From positions 2,046,001 through 2,110,000 of the forward strand of contig NZ_CP038498.1 of the NCBI RefSeq assembly GCF_012427845.1: a DNA stretch of 64,000 nt, written 5' to 3'. This DNA comes from Pectobacterium punjabense. GTDB taxonomy: Bacteria; Pseudomonadota; Gammaproteobacteria; Enterobacterales; Enterobacteriaceae. The position numbers and the translations under genes are program-made. The notes under the pieces are model-generated. The model searched no databases, was not told where the DNA came from, and saw only the letters and a program-made list of their open reading frames with translations. Below are positions 11,008 to 21,884 of this stretch, piece after piece (positions within the stretch are counted from its first letter, which is position 1; the number at the start of each line of letters is the position of its first letter).

Positions 11008-12074
11008 CAGAGCACTCCTTTCGAACTCGGCAGCGTATCACCCTCAACGCGAATTGCCTGACGCAGCGTGCGTCCGAAGACTTTAAACAGGCTTTCCACA
11101 CGGTGATGATCGTTGCGCCCTTTGGTTTTCAGGTGCAGCGTACAGGCCATTGAATAAGACAGTGAACGGAAGAAGTGTTCAACCATTTCCGTACTCAGAT
11201 CGCCAACGCGCTGGTAGCTGAACTCTGCTTTATATTCCAGATGCGGACGCCCTGAAATATCCAACGCACAGCGTGCCAAGCACTCATCCATCGGCAGAAC
11301 GAAACCAAAACGGCCAATCCCGCGTTTGTCGCCCAATGCTTTATTCAGGGCTTCGCCCAGTGCTAAACCGGTATCTTCTACCGTGTGGTGATCGTCAATG
11401 TACAGATCGCCTTTCACTTCAATGTTCATGCGGAAACCGCCGTGCGTGGCGATTTGATCCAGCATGTGATCGAAGAAACCGACGCCGGTGTTAATTTTGC
11501 TGCCGCCTTCCTGATCCAGCCAGACGTTCACATCAATCGCGGTTTCACGCGTGACGCGGTTGACGTGCGCATGGCGGTTACGCTTGGTCAACTGGTTGGT
11601 GATCGCTTGCCAGTTCAGCCCGCCACGCTGGTAGAGCAGGCCGGCGATTCCCATATTTTGTGCCAGTTGGATATCGGTCTGGCGGTCGCCGATGACGTAG
11701 CTATTCGCCACATCCATCAGGCCGTTGTTCAAATAGGCGGTCACCAGTTCGGTTTTTGGCTTGCGGCAGGTACAGTTATCTGCTGGCAAATGCGGGCAAA
11801 TCAGCACTTGCTCAAAATTGATGCCCTGAGATGTCAGAATTTGCATCATCAGATTGTGCGGCGGATCGAAAGTTTCCTGTGGAAAGCTCTCGGTGCCCAG
11901 CCCATCCTGATTCGTAATCATCACCAGCGTATAACCAGCCTTTTGCAGCGCCAACAGCGAGGGAATGACATCTGGTTCCAGCGCCAGTTTATCCAGACGG
12001 TCAACCTGAAAATCCTCAGGTGGTTCAGCAATTAATGTTCCGTCACGGTCGATAAAGAGGTATTTCTGGCCCAC
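11007..12074 (-). CDS. hisB: Bifunctional histidinol-phosphatase / imidazoleglycerol-phosphate dehydratase
   Basis: This 355-residue fusion catalyses steps six and eight of histidine synthesis. The N-terminal HAD phosphatase carries FIDRDGTLI with the nucleophilic aspartate near residue 8 and the zinc loop [15 protein letters not shown] near residue 93. The C-terminal dehydratase (from about residue 167) has the manganese-binding motifs [12 protein letters not shown] and [10 protein letters not shown]. The same fusion is found in E. coli, with the same length (355 residues). It is separated from hisC by 15 bases. Confidence 0.97.
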   Translation of the reverse strand: MGQKYLFIDRDGTLIAEPPEDFQVDRLDKLALEPDVIPSLLALQKAGYTLVMITNQDGLGTESFPQETFDPPHNLMMQILTSQGINFEQVLICPHLPADNCTCRKPKTELVTAYLNNGLMDVANSYVIGDRQTDIQLAQNMGIAGLLYQRGGLNWQAITNQLTKRNRHAHVNRVTRETAIDVNVWLDQEGGSKINTGVGFFDHMLDQIATHGGFRMNIEVKGDLYIDDHHTVEDTGLALGEALNKALGDKRGIGRFGFVLPMDECLARCALDISGRPHLEYKAEFSYQRVGDLSTEMVEHFFRSLSYSMACTLHLKTKGRNDHHRVESLFKVFGRTLRQAIRVEGDTLPSSKGVL

Positions 12075-12089
12075 GTGAGCTCCTTAAAA

Positions 12090-14488
<2,399 letters not shown>

Positions 14489-14493
14489 CGCTA

Positions 14494-15393
14494 TCACTCC
14501 ATCATTTTTTCAATAGGTAGGACCAGGATAGAGCTGGCGCCTAACGATTTCAGCTTTTCCATGGTTTCCCAGAACAGCGTTTCGCTGCTGACCATGTGCA
14601 TTGCAACACGGCTTTGATCGCCAGCCAGTGGCAGGATGGTTGGGCGTTCGGCACCTGGCAGCAGGGCAATGACTTCTTCCAAACGTTCGCTGGGCGCGTG
14701 CAGCATAATGTATTTGGATTCACGCGCCTGAATCACGCCTTGCATGCGGGTCAGTAATTTATCGATCAGTTGCTGTTTCTCGGCCGGCATTTCGCCGTCG
14801 CGTTGAATCAGACAGGCTTTGGAGCGGTAAATGACTTCGACTTCGCGCAGGCCGTTGGCTTCCAGAGTGGCGCCGGTTGATACCAAATCGCAGATGGCAT
14901 CGGCCAGACCCGCACGCGGTGCCACTTCGACGGAACCGTTAAGCAGACAGGATTTGAAATTGACAGATTTTCTGTCGAGGTATTGTTTGAGCAGGTGAGG
15001 ATATGAGGTGGCGATACGTTTGTTTTGCAGGCATTCAGGGCCGGTATAAGCCTCATCCAGCGGCATCGCCAGCGACAGGCGGCAACCGCCAAAGTCCAGC
15101 CGGCGCAGCGTGAAATAACGTGGATCTTCGCCCTGTGCACGACGATTTAACAACTCTTCTTCCAGCACATTTTCACCGATGATACCCAGGTCGACCACGC
15201 CATCCATCACCAGGCCAGGGATATCGTCATCACGCACGCGCAGGATATCAATCGGCATATTTTCTGCGAACGCGATCAGGCGCTGTTGCTGTAAGTTGAT
15301 TTTGATACCGCAGCGTGCCAGCAGCTCACGTGAATCGTCGCTCAGGCGGCCTGACTTCTGCATTGCTATCCGTAAACGTGTTTTATCCAGCAT
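14494..15393 (-). CDS. hisG: ATP phosphoribosyltransferase, long form
   Basis: This 299-residue enzyme starts histidine synthesis by joining ATP and PRPP, and is feedback-inhibited by histidine. It is the long, hexameric form: a two-lobed periplasmic-binding-protein-like catalytic region, then a C-terminal regulatory domain of about 75 residues (from about residue 225). Motifs include [20 protein letters not shown] and [14 protein letters not shown], the PRPP-binding loop. It is the first structural gene after the leader peptide and attenuator. Confidence 0.97.
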   Translation of the reverse strand: MLDKTRLRIAMQKSGRLSDDSRELLARCGIKINLQQQRLIAFAENMPIDILRVRDDDIPGLVMDGVVDLGIIGENVLEEELLNRRAQGEDPRYFTLRRLDFGGCRLSLAMPLDEAYTGPECLQNKRIATSYPHLLKQYLDRKSVNFKSCLLNGSVEVAPRAGLADAICDLVSTGATLEANGLREVEVIYRSKACLIQRDGEMPAEKQQLIDKLLTRMQGVIQARESKYIMLHAPSERLEEVIALLPGAERPTILPLAGDQSRVAMHMVSSETLFWETMEKLKSLGASSILVLPIEKMME

Positions 15394-15443
15394 GGAAACC
15401 TCATTAACCTGTCAAATTTAAATTTTTGGAAATAGAGCGCGCA

Positions 15444-15478
15444 TAAAAAAACCCTCGGAAGATGATCTTCCGAGGGCT
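15444..15478 (-). terminator. Attenuator terminator of the his operon
   Basis: On the minus strand CCCTCGGAAGA pairs with TCTTCCGAGGG around a three-base loop, followed by TTTTTTT. It lies between the leader peptide gene and hisG. By the established his attenuation mechanism, ribosome stalling at the His codons of hisL prevents this hairpin forming. Confidence 0.93.
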
Positions 15479-15539
15479 CTCTTTGTGTTCTGCGCCACTG
15501 GAAGATCTGAACGTCTTCCAGCACCAACTGCCCGAAAGA

Positions 15540-15587
15540 CTAATCAGGATGATGGTGATGATGGTGGTTAAACAGAACGCGTGTCAT
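15540..15587 (-). CDS. hisL: his operon leader peptide
   Basis: A 15-codon ORF encodes MTRVLFNHHHHHHPD. The run of six consecutive histidine codons senses charged tRNA-His. E. coli HisL has seven in the run by memory. The ORF ends about 60 bases before the attenuator hairpin, the right spacing for alternate pairing. The peptide has no function besides its translation. Confidence 0.95.
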   Translation of the reverse strand: MTRVLFNHHHHHHPD

Positions 15588-15645
15588 AAGATGTCTCTTT
15601 GTTGTGTCAGTATTTATTAAACGAATATCGGTTTGTCTGTCGAAT

Positions 15646-15675
15646 AACCTAAACCATGTGCGGGCTGTTGTGCAA
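15646..15675 (-). promoter_or_regulatory. Probable sigma-70 promoter of the his operon
   Basis: On the minus strand TTGCAC (15675-15670) is followed after 18 bases by TAGGTT (15651-15646). The start of transcription would be about 50-60 bases before hisL. The -10 box TAGGTT resembles the known enterobacterial his promoter. Confidence 0.6.
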
Positions 15676-15816
15676 CATTTTTTTAGCAGTTCTGGGAAGT
15701 TCGTTTTGGTTGGTAGTATCACCAGCATAATCACGTTGGATATCGGCTCTTGATAGGCAGAAAACCTGTTGAAATCGGGTCGATTCCGTCAATACGGGGA
15801 TAAAAGCCGTTTACTC

Positions 15817-15870
15817 TGTAGGTGTAGGTGTAGGTGTAGGTGTAGGTGTAGGTGTAGGTGTAGGTGTAGG
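15817..15870. repeat. Hexanucleotide tandem repeat, nine TGTAGG units
   Basis: Nine perfect copies of TGTAGG run from 15817 to 15870, plus a partial TGT. The array lies in the intergenic region about 140 bases upstream of the his promoter. Perfect short repeats of this kind tend to change copy number by replication slippage. On the minus strand a spurious ORF through the array encodes alternating Thr-Tyr, which I do not consider a gene. Confidence 0.95.
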
Positions 15871-15895
15871 TGTTAATCACAGATCCCTTGCAAGG

Positions 15896-15960
15896 GAGAA
15901 CAGCAGAGGAAAAAGGTATCGACTGTGGGATTGGGATGGCTCGGTGTGTCGCTGGCTCTA
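15896..15960 (+). pseudogene. Decayed remnant of the yeeZ 5' end
   Basis: Positions 15910-15960 match the first bases of yeeZ (17853-17903) at 42 of 51 positions, including a shared run of 12 bases (TGTGGGATTGGG). Similarity extends a little upstream into the leader (GAGAA-AGC). The ATG has become AGG, and the copy ends at CTGGCTCTA. It therefore looks like a fragment left from duplication of the yeeZ start and cannot be translated from its original start. Confidence 0.75.
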
Positions 15961-16214
15961 ACACATTGAAAATATATTCATGCTAATAAATATTATTTCA
16001 TATGATTTTTTTTGACTCAATTAAATATCGATTAACGATGACTGGTAATCATTATGAAATAATGAAGGTTTTATGTTTCTCTATATATCATTTTATTTTT
16101 TAATCGGAAAATATTTGATTTCTATTTGGTTGGTCGTAGTATGTTTTAGATTTTAGAGGTAATCGAATCCCAATATTGCTACGTGCATTTTATCGCTAAC
16201 TAATGGAGTGTTAC

Positions 16215-17078
16215 ATGAATGGTATCGGTAATATAAGTTTATTTACGATGCTGCAACGTGCAGGGAGTCAATACTTTAATGCAAATGTTAGTCGTTCCTT
16301 TAATCTAAGTCAGGTTATTTCTTCCAATCAAGGTGGTATTGGCGTAAAAGTGTCACTATCGGATGAATCAATATATAAAAACCTAATCACAAGCATTCAA
16401 ACTAATACGGTTGAAAGTATTGATGGCATGAATAAAAAAGGAATTAAAGAAATCTGGGAGATTGTCGCAAATGGTAAGGGAAACGCGGAGGCAGATTATC
16501 TAAAGGATAGCCCGAAAAGTGATGATGAAGCCCGATTAGCCTTGGCCAAACAAGCGGCGGATTATGTCGCTTCTGGTGAGAACGGGCGTAATCCCTTTGA
16601 AGGTGTTGAGAGAAAAACGCTATCGGCAATCGCCTATGATGAGTCTGGCTCCTTTACGACATCGGAGCGTTATGCCGCTTATCTTCAGCTAGGGAAACAA
16701 GATAATTCATTTGAAAATTCTGTTTATTCAGCAACATCGATGGGGTTAGACGGTGATGACATTGTCGCATTGAAATCTAAACTCATCTTAATATCAGGAA
16801 TGAGTGATGCTGAAAAGTCTGCGAAGGGCATCACTCAAAGCGCTATTGACCTCAATGAATTTGAACTCGCGGAAATGGAATCAAAAGCGGAAAAAATATA
16901 TCAAGGATTGAAATATGACAATCTTAAGCCAGATATTACGTATGATTTGTTGGCAGCAGTGAAAAATGCAGACGGAAACTTTAGTTGGCAATCTCAATCT
17001 TCGCTGACACTGTTTTTCGCTATAAAGTCAAATGATGAAATACCTGCAATAAATAGCATGATTTACATAGCAGAGTAA
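16215..17078 (+). CDS. Hypothetical protein of unknown function (AT-rich accessory gene)
   Basis: I do not recognise this 287-residue protein. The ATG at 16215 is chosen because GGAG lies six bases upstream; an ATG at 16203 would overlap that ribosome site. There is no signal peptide or membrane segment. The first 45 residues are rich in Ser, Asn and Gln (NVSRSFNLSQVISSNQGG), the kind of N terminus seen in some secreted effectors, but this is weak evidence. The middle has NPFEGVERKTLSAIAYDESGSFTTSERYAAYLQ, a segment I vaguely associate with uncharacterised Pseudomonas proteins. The C-terminal half is helical and charged. Codon use is AT-rich (AAA, AAT, ATA common), unlike the flanking his and yeeZ genes, which points to horizontal acquisition. 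Confidence 0.75.
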   Translation: MNGIGNISLFTMLQRAGSQYFNANVSRSFNLSQVISSNQGGIGVKVSLSDESIYKNLITSIQTNTVESIDGMNKKGIKEIWEIVANGKGNAEADYLKDSPKSDDEARLALAKQAADYVASGENGRNPFEGVERKTLSAIAYDESGSFTTSERYAAYLQLGKQDNSFENSVYSATSMGLDGDDIVALKSKLILISGMSDAEKSAKGITQSAIDLNEFELAEMESKAEKIYQGLKYDNLKPDITYDLLAAVKNADGNFSWQSQSSLTLFFAIKSNDEIPAINSMIYIAE

Positions 17079-17167
17079 TTTTTATTGGATGGTGCAGAGC
17101 TGAATGTTTTTTCCGCTCTGCAATCAGTCGTAAAATCACAGTCGATAATAAATACAAGGAGATAAAA

Positions 17168-17595
17168 ATGAAAAATCATCTACGTTTCTGGTTGTTGGGT
17201 GGGGTGCTGGTTCTGCCAGCGATGGTCGTGGTGGCCGATGCTACCGCAGCGACAACCAGAAAAGCAGAAATTAAATACTCGGTCTATGGTGGAGAAGCGC
17301 TAACAAAAGTTGCTCAGGAATGGAATGCGACATTTCCTGATTTCGTCGGGAAAGGCGCGACTCAAAACGGCAGCTTTCCGATGTATAATGCCTATAGCCA
17401 ATATTCTACAAGTGTGACGTACCGGAACACCAGTGGTGAAATATGTAAATTTACCGCCGGTATGTATTAAATAGTACTGGCCCTACTTTTAGCTCATCAG
17501 CAGAAAAAATAACACCGAATGCCTATTGTTCTATTAGTATTTACCCCAGATATAGTCAGCCGTATGAATTTACTATGAATATATCAATGTATTAG
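17168..17595 (+). pseudogene. Putative secreted small protein, frameshifted
   Basis: The first frame (17168-17470) gives 100 residues: a clear signal peptide (MKNHLRFWLLGGVLVLPAM, then VVVADATAA) and a polar, aromatic-rich mature part ending SGEICKFTAGMY. A stop follows, but the -1 frame continues directly from about 17460 with YVLNSTGPTFSSSAEKITPN, then AYCSISIYPRYSQPYEF and a stop at 17593-17595. The two frames together give about 142 codons with two cysteines that could form a disulfide. The natural reading is a one-base deletion in a secreted protein gene, or a sequencing error. An intact, shorter 100-residue product is also possible. The ribosome site AAGGAG precedes the ATG. I recognise no family. 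Confidence 0.6.
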
Positions 17596-17849
17596 TAGGT
17601 AGTCTCGTTTATATGCACGTTGGGGTAGTGTTTTCAGTATTGCCTCAACATTTGCGTTTTAAACGGATATCGCCCGATAGGATTCTGTTTCAATCTGTTA
17701 TTCCTTTTTTCATTAAATATTGCCATCATCTCACTAAATAGGGTGTGTATGCAGAATGCGATCACCTGGCGTGTGTCGTTAACGCTTCTATCTGAAAATG
17801 CCAGAGCAACCTAATATGAGATGATATGCCATAGAGAGAAGAGCCGCAG

Positions 17850-18692
17850 ATGAAAAAAGTATCGATTGTGGGATTGGGTTGGCTAGGGATGCCGTTGGCT
17901 CTGGCGCTGAATGGGCACGGCTACCACGTGGTGGGAACGAAAACCACGCCTGATGGTGTTGAAGCCGCGCGGATGAGCGGGATTGAATGCTATCAATTGG
18001 CTCTGACGCCTGAACTGGAATGTGACGCTGACGAGCTTGGCGCATTACTACAGGTTGACGTATTAATTGTGACGCTACCCGCCAGCCGAACGGCGGAAGG
18101 GGGCGAGGGGTATGCGCAAGCGGTACAGCAGTTGGTGAACATGTCCCGCGTGTATCATGTCCCGCGTATCATTTTTACCAGTTCAACCTCGGTCTATGGC
18201 GAGGGCCGCGGTGCAGTAAGAGAAACCTCTCCGCTACAGCCGACGACGGTAGCAGGGAAGACGCTGGTGTCCCTTGAACAGTGGTTGCAACATTTACCGG
18301 ATATCTCCGTGGATATCTTGCGCCTTGCGGGACTGGTCGGTGGCGATCGCCACCCTGGACGTTTCCTGGCCGGAAAAATCAACCTGCCGCGCGGCAATCA
18401 TGGTGTGAATCTGGTCCATCAGGAGGATGTGCTGTCGGCGATCCTATTGCTGCTTAAGCTACCGAACGGAGGGCATGTCTATAACCTGTGCGCGCCGGAA
18501 CATCCTGCCAGACTGGACTTTTATCCTGAACAGGCACGCAGATTACAGGTATCTCCGCCGCAGTTTGCACCGGTGACCGATAGCTCGCAGGGTAGGATTG
18601 TTGATGGGCAGCGTATCTGTCATGAGCTTGGGTTTGACTATCAGTATCCTAATCCTTCAACGATGCCGCTGAATGAGTGTTTACCGCGTTAA
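17850..18692 (+). CDS. yeeZ: NAD(P)-dependent epimerase/dehydratase-like protein YeeZ
   Basis: This 280-residue extended short-chain-dehydrogenase-like protein matches E. coli YeeZ, whose role is unknown. The dinucleotide-binding motif is IVGLGWLGMPLALAL at the N terminus. IIFTSSTSVYGEGRG near residue 110 contains the serine and tyrosine typical of the fold, although the usual YxxxK is not obvious. The C-terminal part holds GLVGGDRHPGRFLAGK and VNLVHQEDV. In E. coli it is divergent from the his operon, and the same arrangement is kept here but spread apart by about 2 kb of inserted DNA. The start is the ATG at 17850 after GAGCCGCAG. Confidence 0.92.
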   Translation: MKKVSIVGLGWLGMPLALALNGHGYHVVGTKTTPDGVEAARMSGIECYQLALTPELECDADELGALLQVDVLIVTLPASRTAEGGEGYAQAVQQLVNMSRVYHVPRIIFTSSTSVYGEGRGAVRETSPLQPTTVAGKTLVSLEQWLQHLPDISVDILRLAGLVGGDRHPGRFLAGKINLPRGNHGVNLVHQEDVLSAILLLLKLPNGGHVYNLCAPEHPARLDFYPEQARRLQVSPPQFAPVTDSSQGRIVDGQRICHELGFDYQYPNPSTMPLNECLPR

Positions 18693-18709
18693 GAACTCGC
18701 GTTGTGATG

Positions 18710-18737
18710 CGCCCGGATGCGCGAGGCTATCCGGGCG
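18710..18737. terminator. Hairpin between convergent yeeZ and the chemoreceptor gene
   Basis: CGCCCGGAT (18710-18718) pairs perfectly with ATCCGGGCG (18729-18737). There is no T-run on either side, so it may act as a Rho-assisted or bidirectional terminator. Confidence 0.45.
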
Positions 18738-18744
18738 GGAGGCG

Positions 18745-20697
18745 TTAGAAGGATGTCCAGTCGCTTTCTGATGAAGGCGTTTTTTTGTCTGTCGTTGACA
18801 CGCGTTTTGGCAACGCGTGGCGTGGCGTTGCAGGTGACGCGAGTGAGGCTGCGCGATTGTCGGATTGAGACACGCGGAAGTGCTCAAGTAATCTTTCTAA
18901 CAGCACGGCCTGCTCTTCCAGCGAATTGGCGGAAATAGAGGATTCCATCACCAGCGAGGCGTTTTGCTGTGTAGTGGTGTCGAGCTCGCTGATAGCCTGC
19001 GCGATTTGCCCAATACCCCGGCTCTGTTCCTCAGAAGCGGATGAAATTTCCCCCATAATGTCGTTCACGCGGGAAACGGAATCGACGATTTGCTCCATGG
19101 TTTCTCCGGCAACGGCAACAAGATGGCTACCCGCATTGGTGCGTTCGACCGATTCTGATATCAGTGCTTCGATGTCTTTGGCTGCCTGAGAGCTGCGCTG
19201 CGATAAACTGCGTACTTCGCCTGCGACCACAGCAAAACCACGACCTTGTTCACCAGCGCGAGCGGCTTCAACTGCGGCGTTCAGCGCCAGAATGTTGGTC
19301 TGGAAGGCAATGCTATTGATGACTGTGGTGATATCGGCAATTTTCCTGGAACTGGCTGCGATATTGTCCATCGTCGTCACCACCTGTTTCACGACCTCGC
19401 CGCCTTTAAGCGCATTTTTGGAAGCATCGGCTGCGATCTGGCTGGCATGCTTGGCATTGTCGGCGTTGTTTTTCACCGTTGAGGTGAGTTCTTCCATACT
19501 GGCCGCGGTTTCAACGACTGCCGCCGACTGTTGCTCGGTGCGTGACGACAGATCGCTATTGCCTGTGGCAATTTTACTTGCCGATTGGCTGACGCTGCCT
19601 ACGCTGTCCCGTACTTCGGAAATAACGTGGCGTAACTGTTCATTCATTGTCCCCATTGCGTGGGTGAGCCTTCCCAGTTCATCGTGGCGATCGGTATGAA
19701 TCGTCGTGGTTAGGTCGCCACTGGCAATGCGTTCTGCCAGCGCAAGGTTATGGATGATGGGTCTGGTGATAATCCGGGTAATATAGATTGAAATGATGAT
19801 ACCGATAATGACGGCAATGAGGCCGATAATCATCGTGATGGTGGCAGAGTTATAGGCTAATTCATCGTTTTTCGCCTTGATAATGGCAGTGAGCGCGTTG
19901 ATGTCCGAGCTGCTTTTTGTTCCTGCTCTCATGACCAGATATTCTGCTTTTTTCACGTCATCGAAAGCGGTGTAATAGTCAGCATTAAGCTGTTGGTATT
20001 GTTTAATGTTGTTTCGTAATGCATCAGCCAGATCTTTCAGGTCGGCAGGTAAAATCGGTAATGCCTGGTAGGCTGATTCCGTCTCTGCATAACGCGCATT
20101 CAGCGCAGTTAATGTTTTCTCATCTTTTGTTATTTGCAGCTCATAACTCAGCTTTTGCACTTCACTTAACAAGAAAGCCTGTTTGCTAATAGCGTAATAA
20201 GCCTCATTATCGGGGAATGCGCTGGTGTTATGAATGGTCTGAGCTATACGCTCTAATGTAGCTTGCGTGTGCAGTTGATTCACTTTCCCCTGAATCTCAA
20301 CCGCTTTTTGTGTTGCAACGGACATGGCGGAGACTGCTGTCTGAAAACCTTCTAAATTTTCTTTTAAGCTGTTGATGTGGCCTAATTCATCGGTGCTCCA
20401 GGCCAGCGTTTTTGCACTGTCTGTTAAGTCCGTGGCGCTTTTAACAAATTTAGCCAGAATGTTTTTTGTATTTTCATCGGGTGCGTAGAAATATTTAACA
20501 CGATTTATCTTTGCCTGAAAGACCTCAATGTTTACGCTATAAATAAGATTCGTTTTCTCATAAATATCTCGAATAGCAATGAATCTGTTCATACTAAGCG
20601 ATGAGGCAATAATCACGAGTAATAAAATAATGCCAAATCCCGCATACAGTTTATGTGCAATTTTTGTGTTACGAATTCGACTAGCAAGATGCTGCAT
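18745..20697 (-). CDS. Methyl-accepting chemotaxis protein with large periplasmic domain
   Basis: This 650-residue transmembrane chemoreceptor signals through CheA/CheW to the flagellar motor. Membrane segments lie at about 20-36 and 285-307, leaving a periplasmic domain of about 245 residues. That is far larger than the four-helix domain of Tar or Tsr and similar in size to helical bimodular (HBM) domains that bind organic acids in Pseudomonas. A HAMP domain follows (about 304-357), then the signalling hairpin with its tip IAFQTNILALNAAVEAARAGE. The C terminus is DWTSF, a variant of the xWxxF pentapeptide that tethers CheR and CheB. A FliA-type promoter lies upstream. The neighbouring citrate two-component system suggests citrate or a related acid as ligand, by inference only. 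Confidence 0.93.
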   Translation of the reverse strand: MQHLASRIRNTKIAHKLYAGFGIILLLVIIASSLSMNRFIAIRDIYEKTNLIYSVNIEVFQAKINRVKYFYAPDENTKNILAKFVKSATDLTDSAKTLAWSTDELGHINSLKENLEGFQTAVSAMSVATQKAVEIQGKVNQLHTQATLERIAQTIHNTSAFPDNEAYYAISKQAFLLSEVQKLSYELQITKDEKTLTALNARYAETESAYQALPILPADLKDLADALRNNIKQYQQLNADYYTAFDDVKKAEYLVMRAGTKSSSDINALTAIIKAKNDELAYNSATITMIIGLIAVIIGIIISIYITRIITRPIIHNLALAERIASGDLTTTIHTDRHDELGRLTHAMGTMNEQLRHVISEVRDSVGSVSQSASKIATGNSDLSSRTEQQSAAVVETAASMEELTSTVKNNADNAKHASQIAADASKNALKGGEVVKQVVTTMDNIAASSRKIADITTVINSIAFQTNILALNAAVEAARAGEQGRGFAVVAGEVRSLSQRSSQAAKDIEALISESVERTNAGSHLVAVAGETMEQIVDSVSRVNDIMGEISSASEEQSRGIGQIAQAISELDTTTQQNASLVMESSISANSLEEQAVLLERLLEHFRVSQSDNRAASLASPATPRHALPKRVSTTDKKTPSSESDWTSF

Positions 20698-21097
20698 TAT
20701 AACTCTCCATGTATGACGCTTTTTAGTAAAAAAATGACTACGATTACACTTTTACCTACTAGGAGTTATCGGGCTTTGTTATCCCTATGTTAGTGTCAAC
20801 GTCGGGGATAATAACGTTCTGTGATGAGCATCAAGATGGACTGTGCAAATGCATAGTTTTTTATGTAAATACTGCCAAAATAACGTAGCTTACTGATTAT
20901 TTAACGATTTATTTGTTGACTAAATATCACTAACGTATTGGTGCCAGCCCTGACGCAATATCAGGGCTAAAAGGCCAAATGTGACTATGTTGTCTAACTG
21001 GCACCCGGCGTTTATTTTGGTGCGGGTGGATGTTTGCTATTCCTCATTTTGTACGTGCGCTCGTTGCCAGAAACACATCGCTGAGTGGTTGCCTCAC
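20698..21097. other. Intergenic region between the chemoreceptor and the response regulator
   Basis: This 400-base gap lies between two minus-strand genes. It contains a FliA-type promoter (20766-20792) for the chemoreceptor. The remainder, including the 3' side of the response regulator gene, shows no strong hairpin or ORF that I can support. Confidence 0.5.
20766..20792 (-). promoter_or_regulatory. Candidate FliA (sigma-28) promoter of the chemoreceptor gene
   Basis: On the minus strand TAAC (20792-20789) is followed after exactly 15 bases by CCCGATAA (20773-20766). The consensus is TAAA-N15-GCCGATAA, so two positions differ. Transcription would start about 60 bases before the gene, as expected for a class 3 flagellar gene. 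Confidence 0.65.
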
Positions 21098-21799
21098 CTA
21101 GTTGGCGATCTTTGTACGGTATAACCGACGCGGATGACCAATTTTGCCGTAACGCATTTCGATATCGAGGAACTGGTTCTCGACGCAGAATTCAAGATAG
21201 CGGCGCGCCGTGGTTTTACTGAGTCCTGTCTTTTCGACGATATCGTCGACGGAATACAGTGTCTCGTCGCTATCATTGGCAAAAATCTGTTTGATCAATC
21301 CCAGCGTGTTCTCCTCAATACCTTTTGTGGAGGCGGAGGGGACCGCGCCAGACGATTGCAACTGATAGAGAATATCGACATTCTGCTGATCGACAACTTT
21401 GTATGTGTGCTGGGTCTTTACAAATTGAATAAAGCGCTCCAGCGAAGAACGCAGTCGTGGGTAAGAGAGTGGTTTGATTATGTAGTCAAAAGCCCCGCAG
21501 CGAATCGCCTGAGCGCAGGTATTCATATCGCTGGCGGCGGTAATAAAAATGACGGAACAGTCCATTCCTTTGAGTAATTGGCTTTCAATCAGCGAAACCC
21601 CTTCACCATCGGGCAAATAGTTATCAAGCAGGATAAGACGCGGTTTATGCTGCTGAAGGAGCTTTTTGGCTTCAAAAAGCGTAGCGGCAATGCCGACGAC
21701 ATGCAGATTGAAGTTTTTTTCAATAAATTCAGCATGAATATTTGCCAGCTTACTTTCATCTTCAACGATTAAAACATCGAAATGTTCAGTGTGCTGCAT
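21098..21799 (-). CDS. CitB/DcuR-family response regulator
   Basis: This 233-residue regulator has an N-terminal receiver domain with acidic pocket VEDE near residue 12 and phosphoacceptor Asp59 in LILLDNYLPDGEG. KPLSYPRL near residue 128 is the conserved lysine region. The C-terminal half contains a helix-turn-helix (VEKTGLSKTTARRYLEFCVE), typical of the CitB/DcuR/DpiA group. The gene lies 85 bases downstream of the sensor kinase in the same direction. The pair is divergent from the transporter gene and cit operon, which it probably activates under anaerobic, citrate-containing conditions. The exact ortholog (CitB, DpiA or DcuR) cannot be fixed by sequence alone. Confidence 0.92.
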   Translation of the reverse strand: MQHTEHFDVLIVEDESKLANIHAEFIEKNFNLHVVGIAATLFEAKKLLQQHKPRLILLDNYLPDGEGVSLIESQLLKGMDCSVIFITAASDMNTCAQAIRCGAFDYIIKPLSYPRLRSSLERFIQFVKTQHTYKVVDQQNVDILYQLQSSGAVPSASTKGIEENTLGLIKQIFANDSDETLYSVDDIVEKTGLSKTTARRYLEFCVENQFLDIEMRYGKIGHPRRLYRTKIAN

Positions 21800-21884
21800 G
21801 GTATGAATCCCTGTTAGTATCTGAAAGATAAGTAAAATATAGCGCCCGTTATACTGCGATCTGCCTAATCTACGGCAACGCGAA

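Larger units (their letters stand above)
15588..16214. other. AT-rich accessory spacer between his promoter and the 287-codon gene
   Basis: This 627-base gap holds the his promoter (15646-15675), a TGTAGG tandem repeat (15817-15870) and a decayed copy of the yeeZ start (15896-15960). From 15960 to 16214 the base composition falls sharply to AT-rich, unlike the flanking his and yeeZ genes. I found no hrp box or other recognisable regulatory consensus in that last part. Confidence 0.6.

Noticed and set aside
11385..12035. 216-codon plus-strand ORF opposite hisB
   Set aside because: It is an antisense shadow of hisB with no start signal or family resemblance.
15540..15587. GATGGT-type repeat considered as a CRISPR or microsatellite
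   Set aside because: It is the run of histidine codons in hisL, not an array.
15540..15734. A longer 64-codon form of the his leader ORF
   Set aside because: The short 15-codon form starting MTRV is the known leader; the extension would cover the his promoter itself.
15731..15964. Minus-strand ORF encoding repeated Thr-Tyr through the hexamer array
   Set aside because: The repeat forces an open frame. There is no ribosome site, and the rest is the antisense of the yeeZ remnant.
17788..18045. Minus-strand ORF of 85 codons overlapping the yeeZ start
   Set aside because: It is antisense to yeeZ. Its likeness to the ORF at 15731 only reflects the duplicated yeeZ start.
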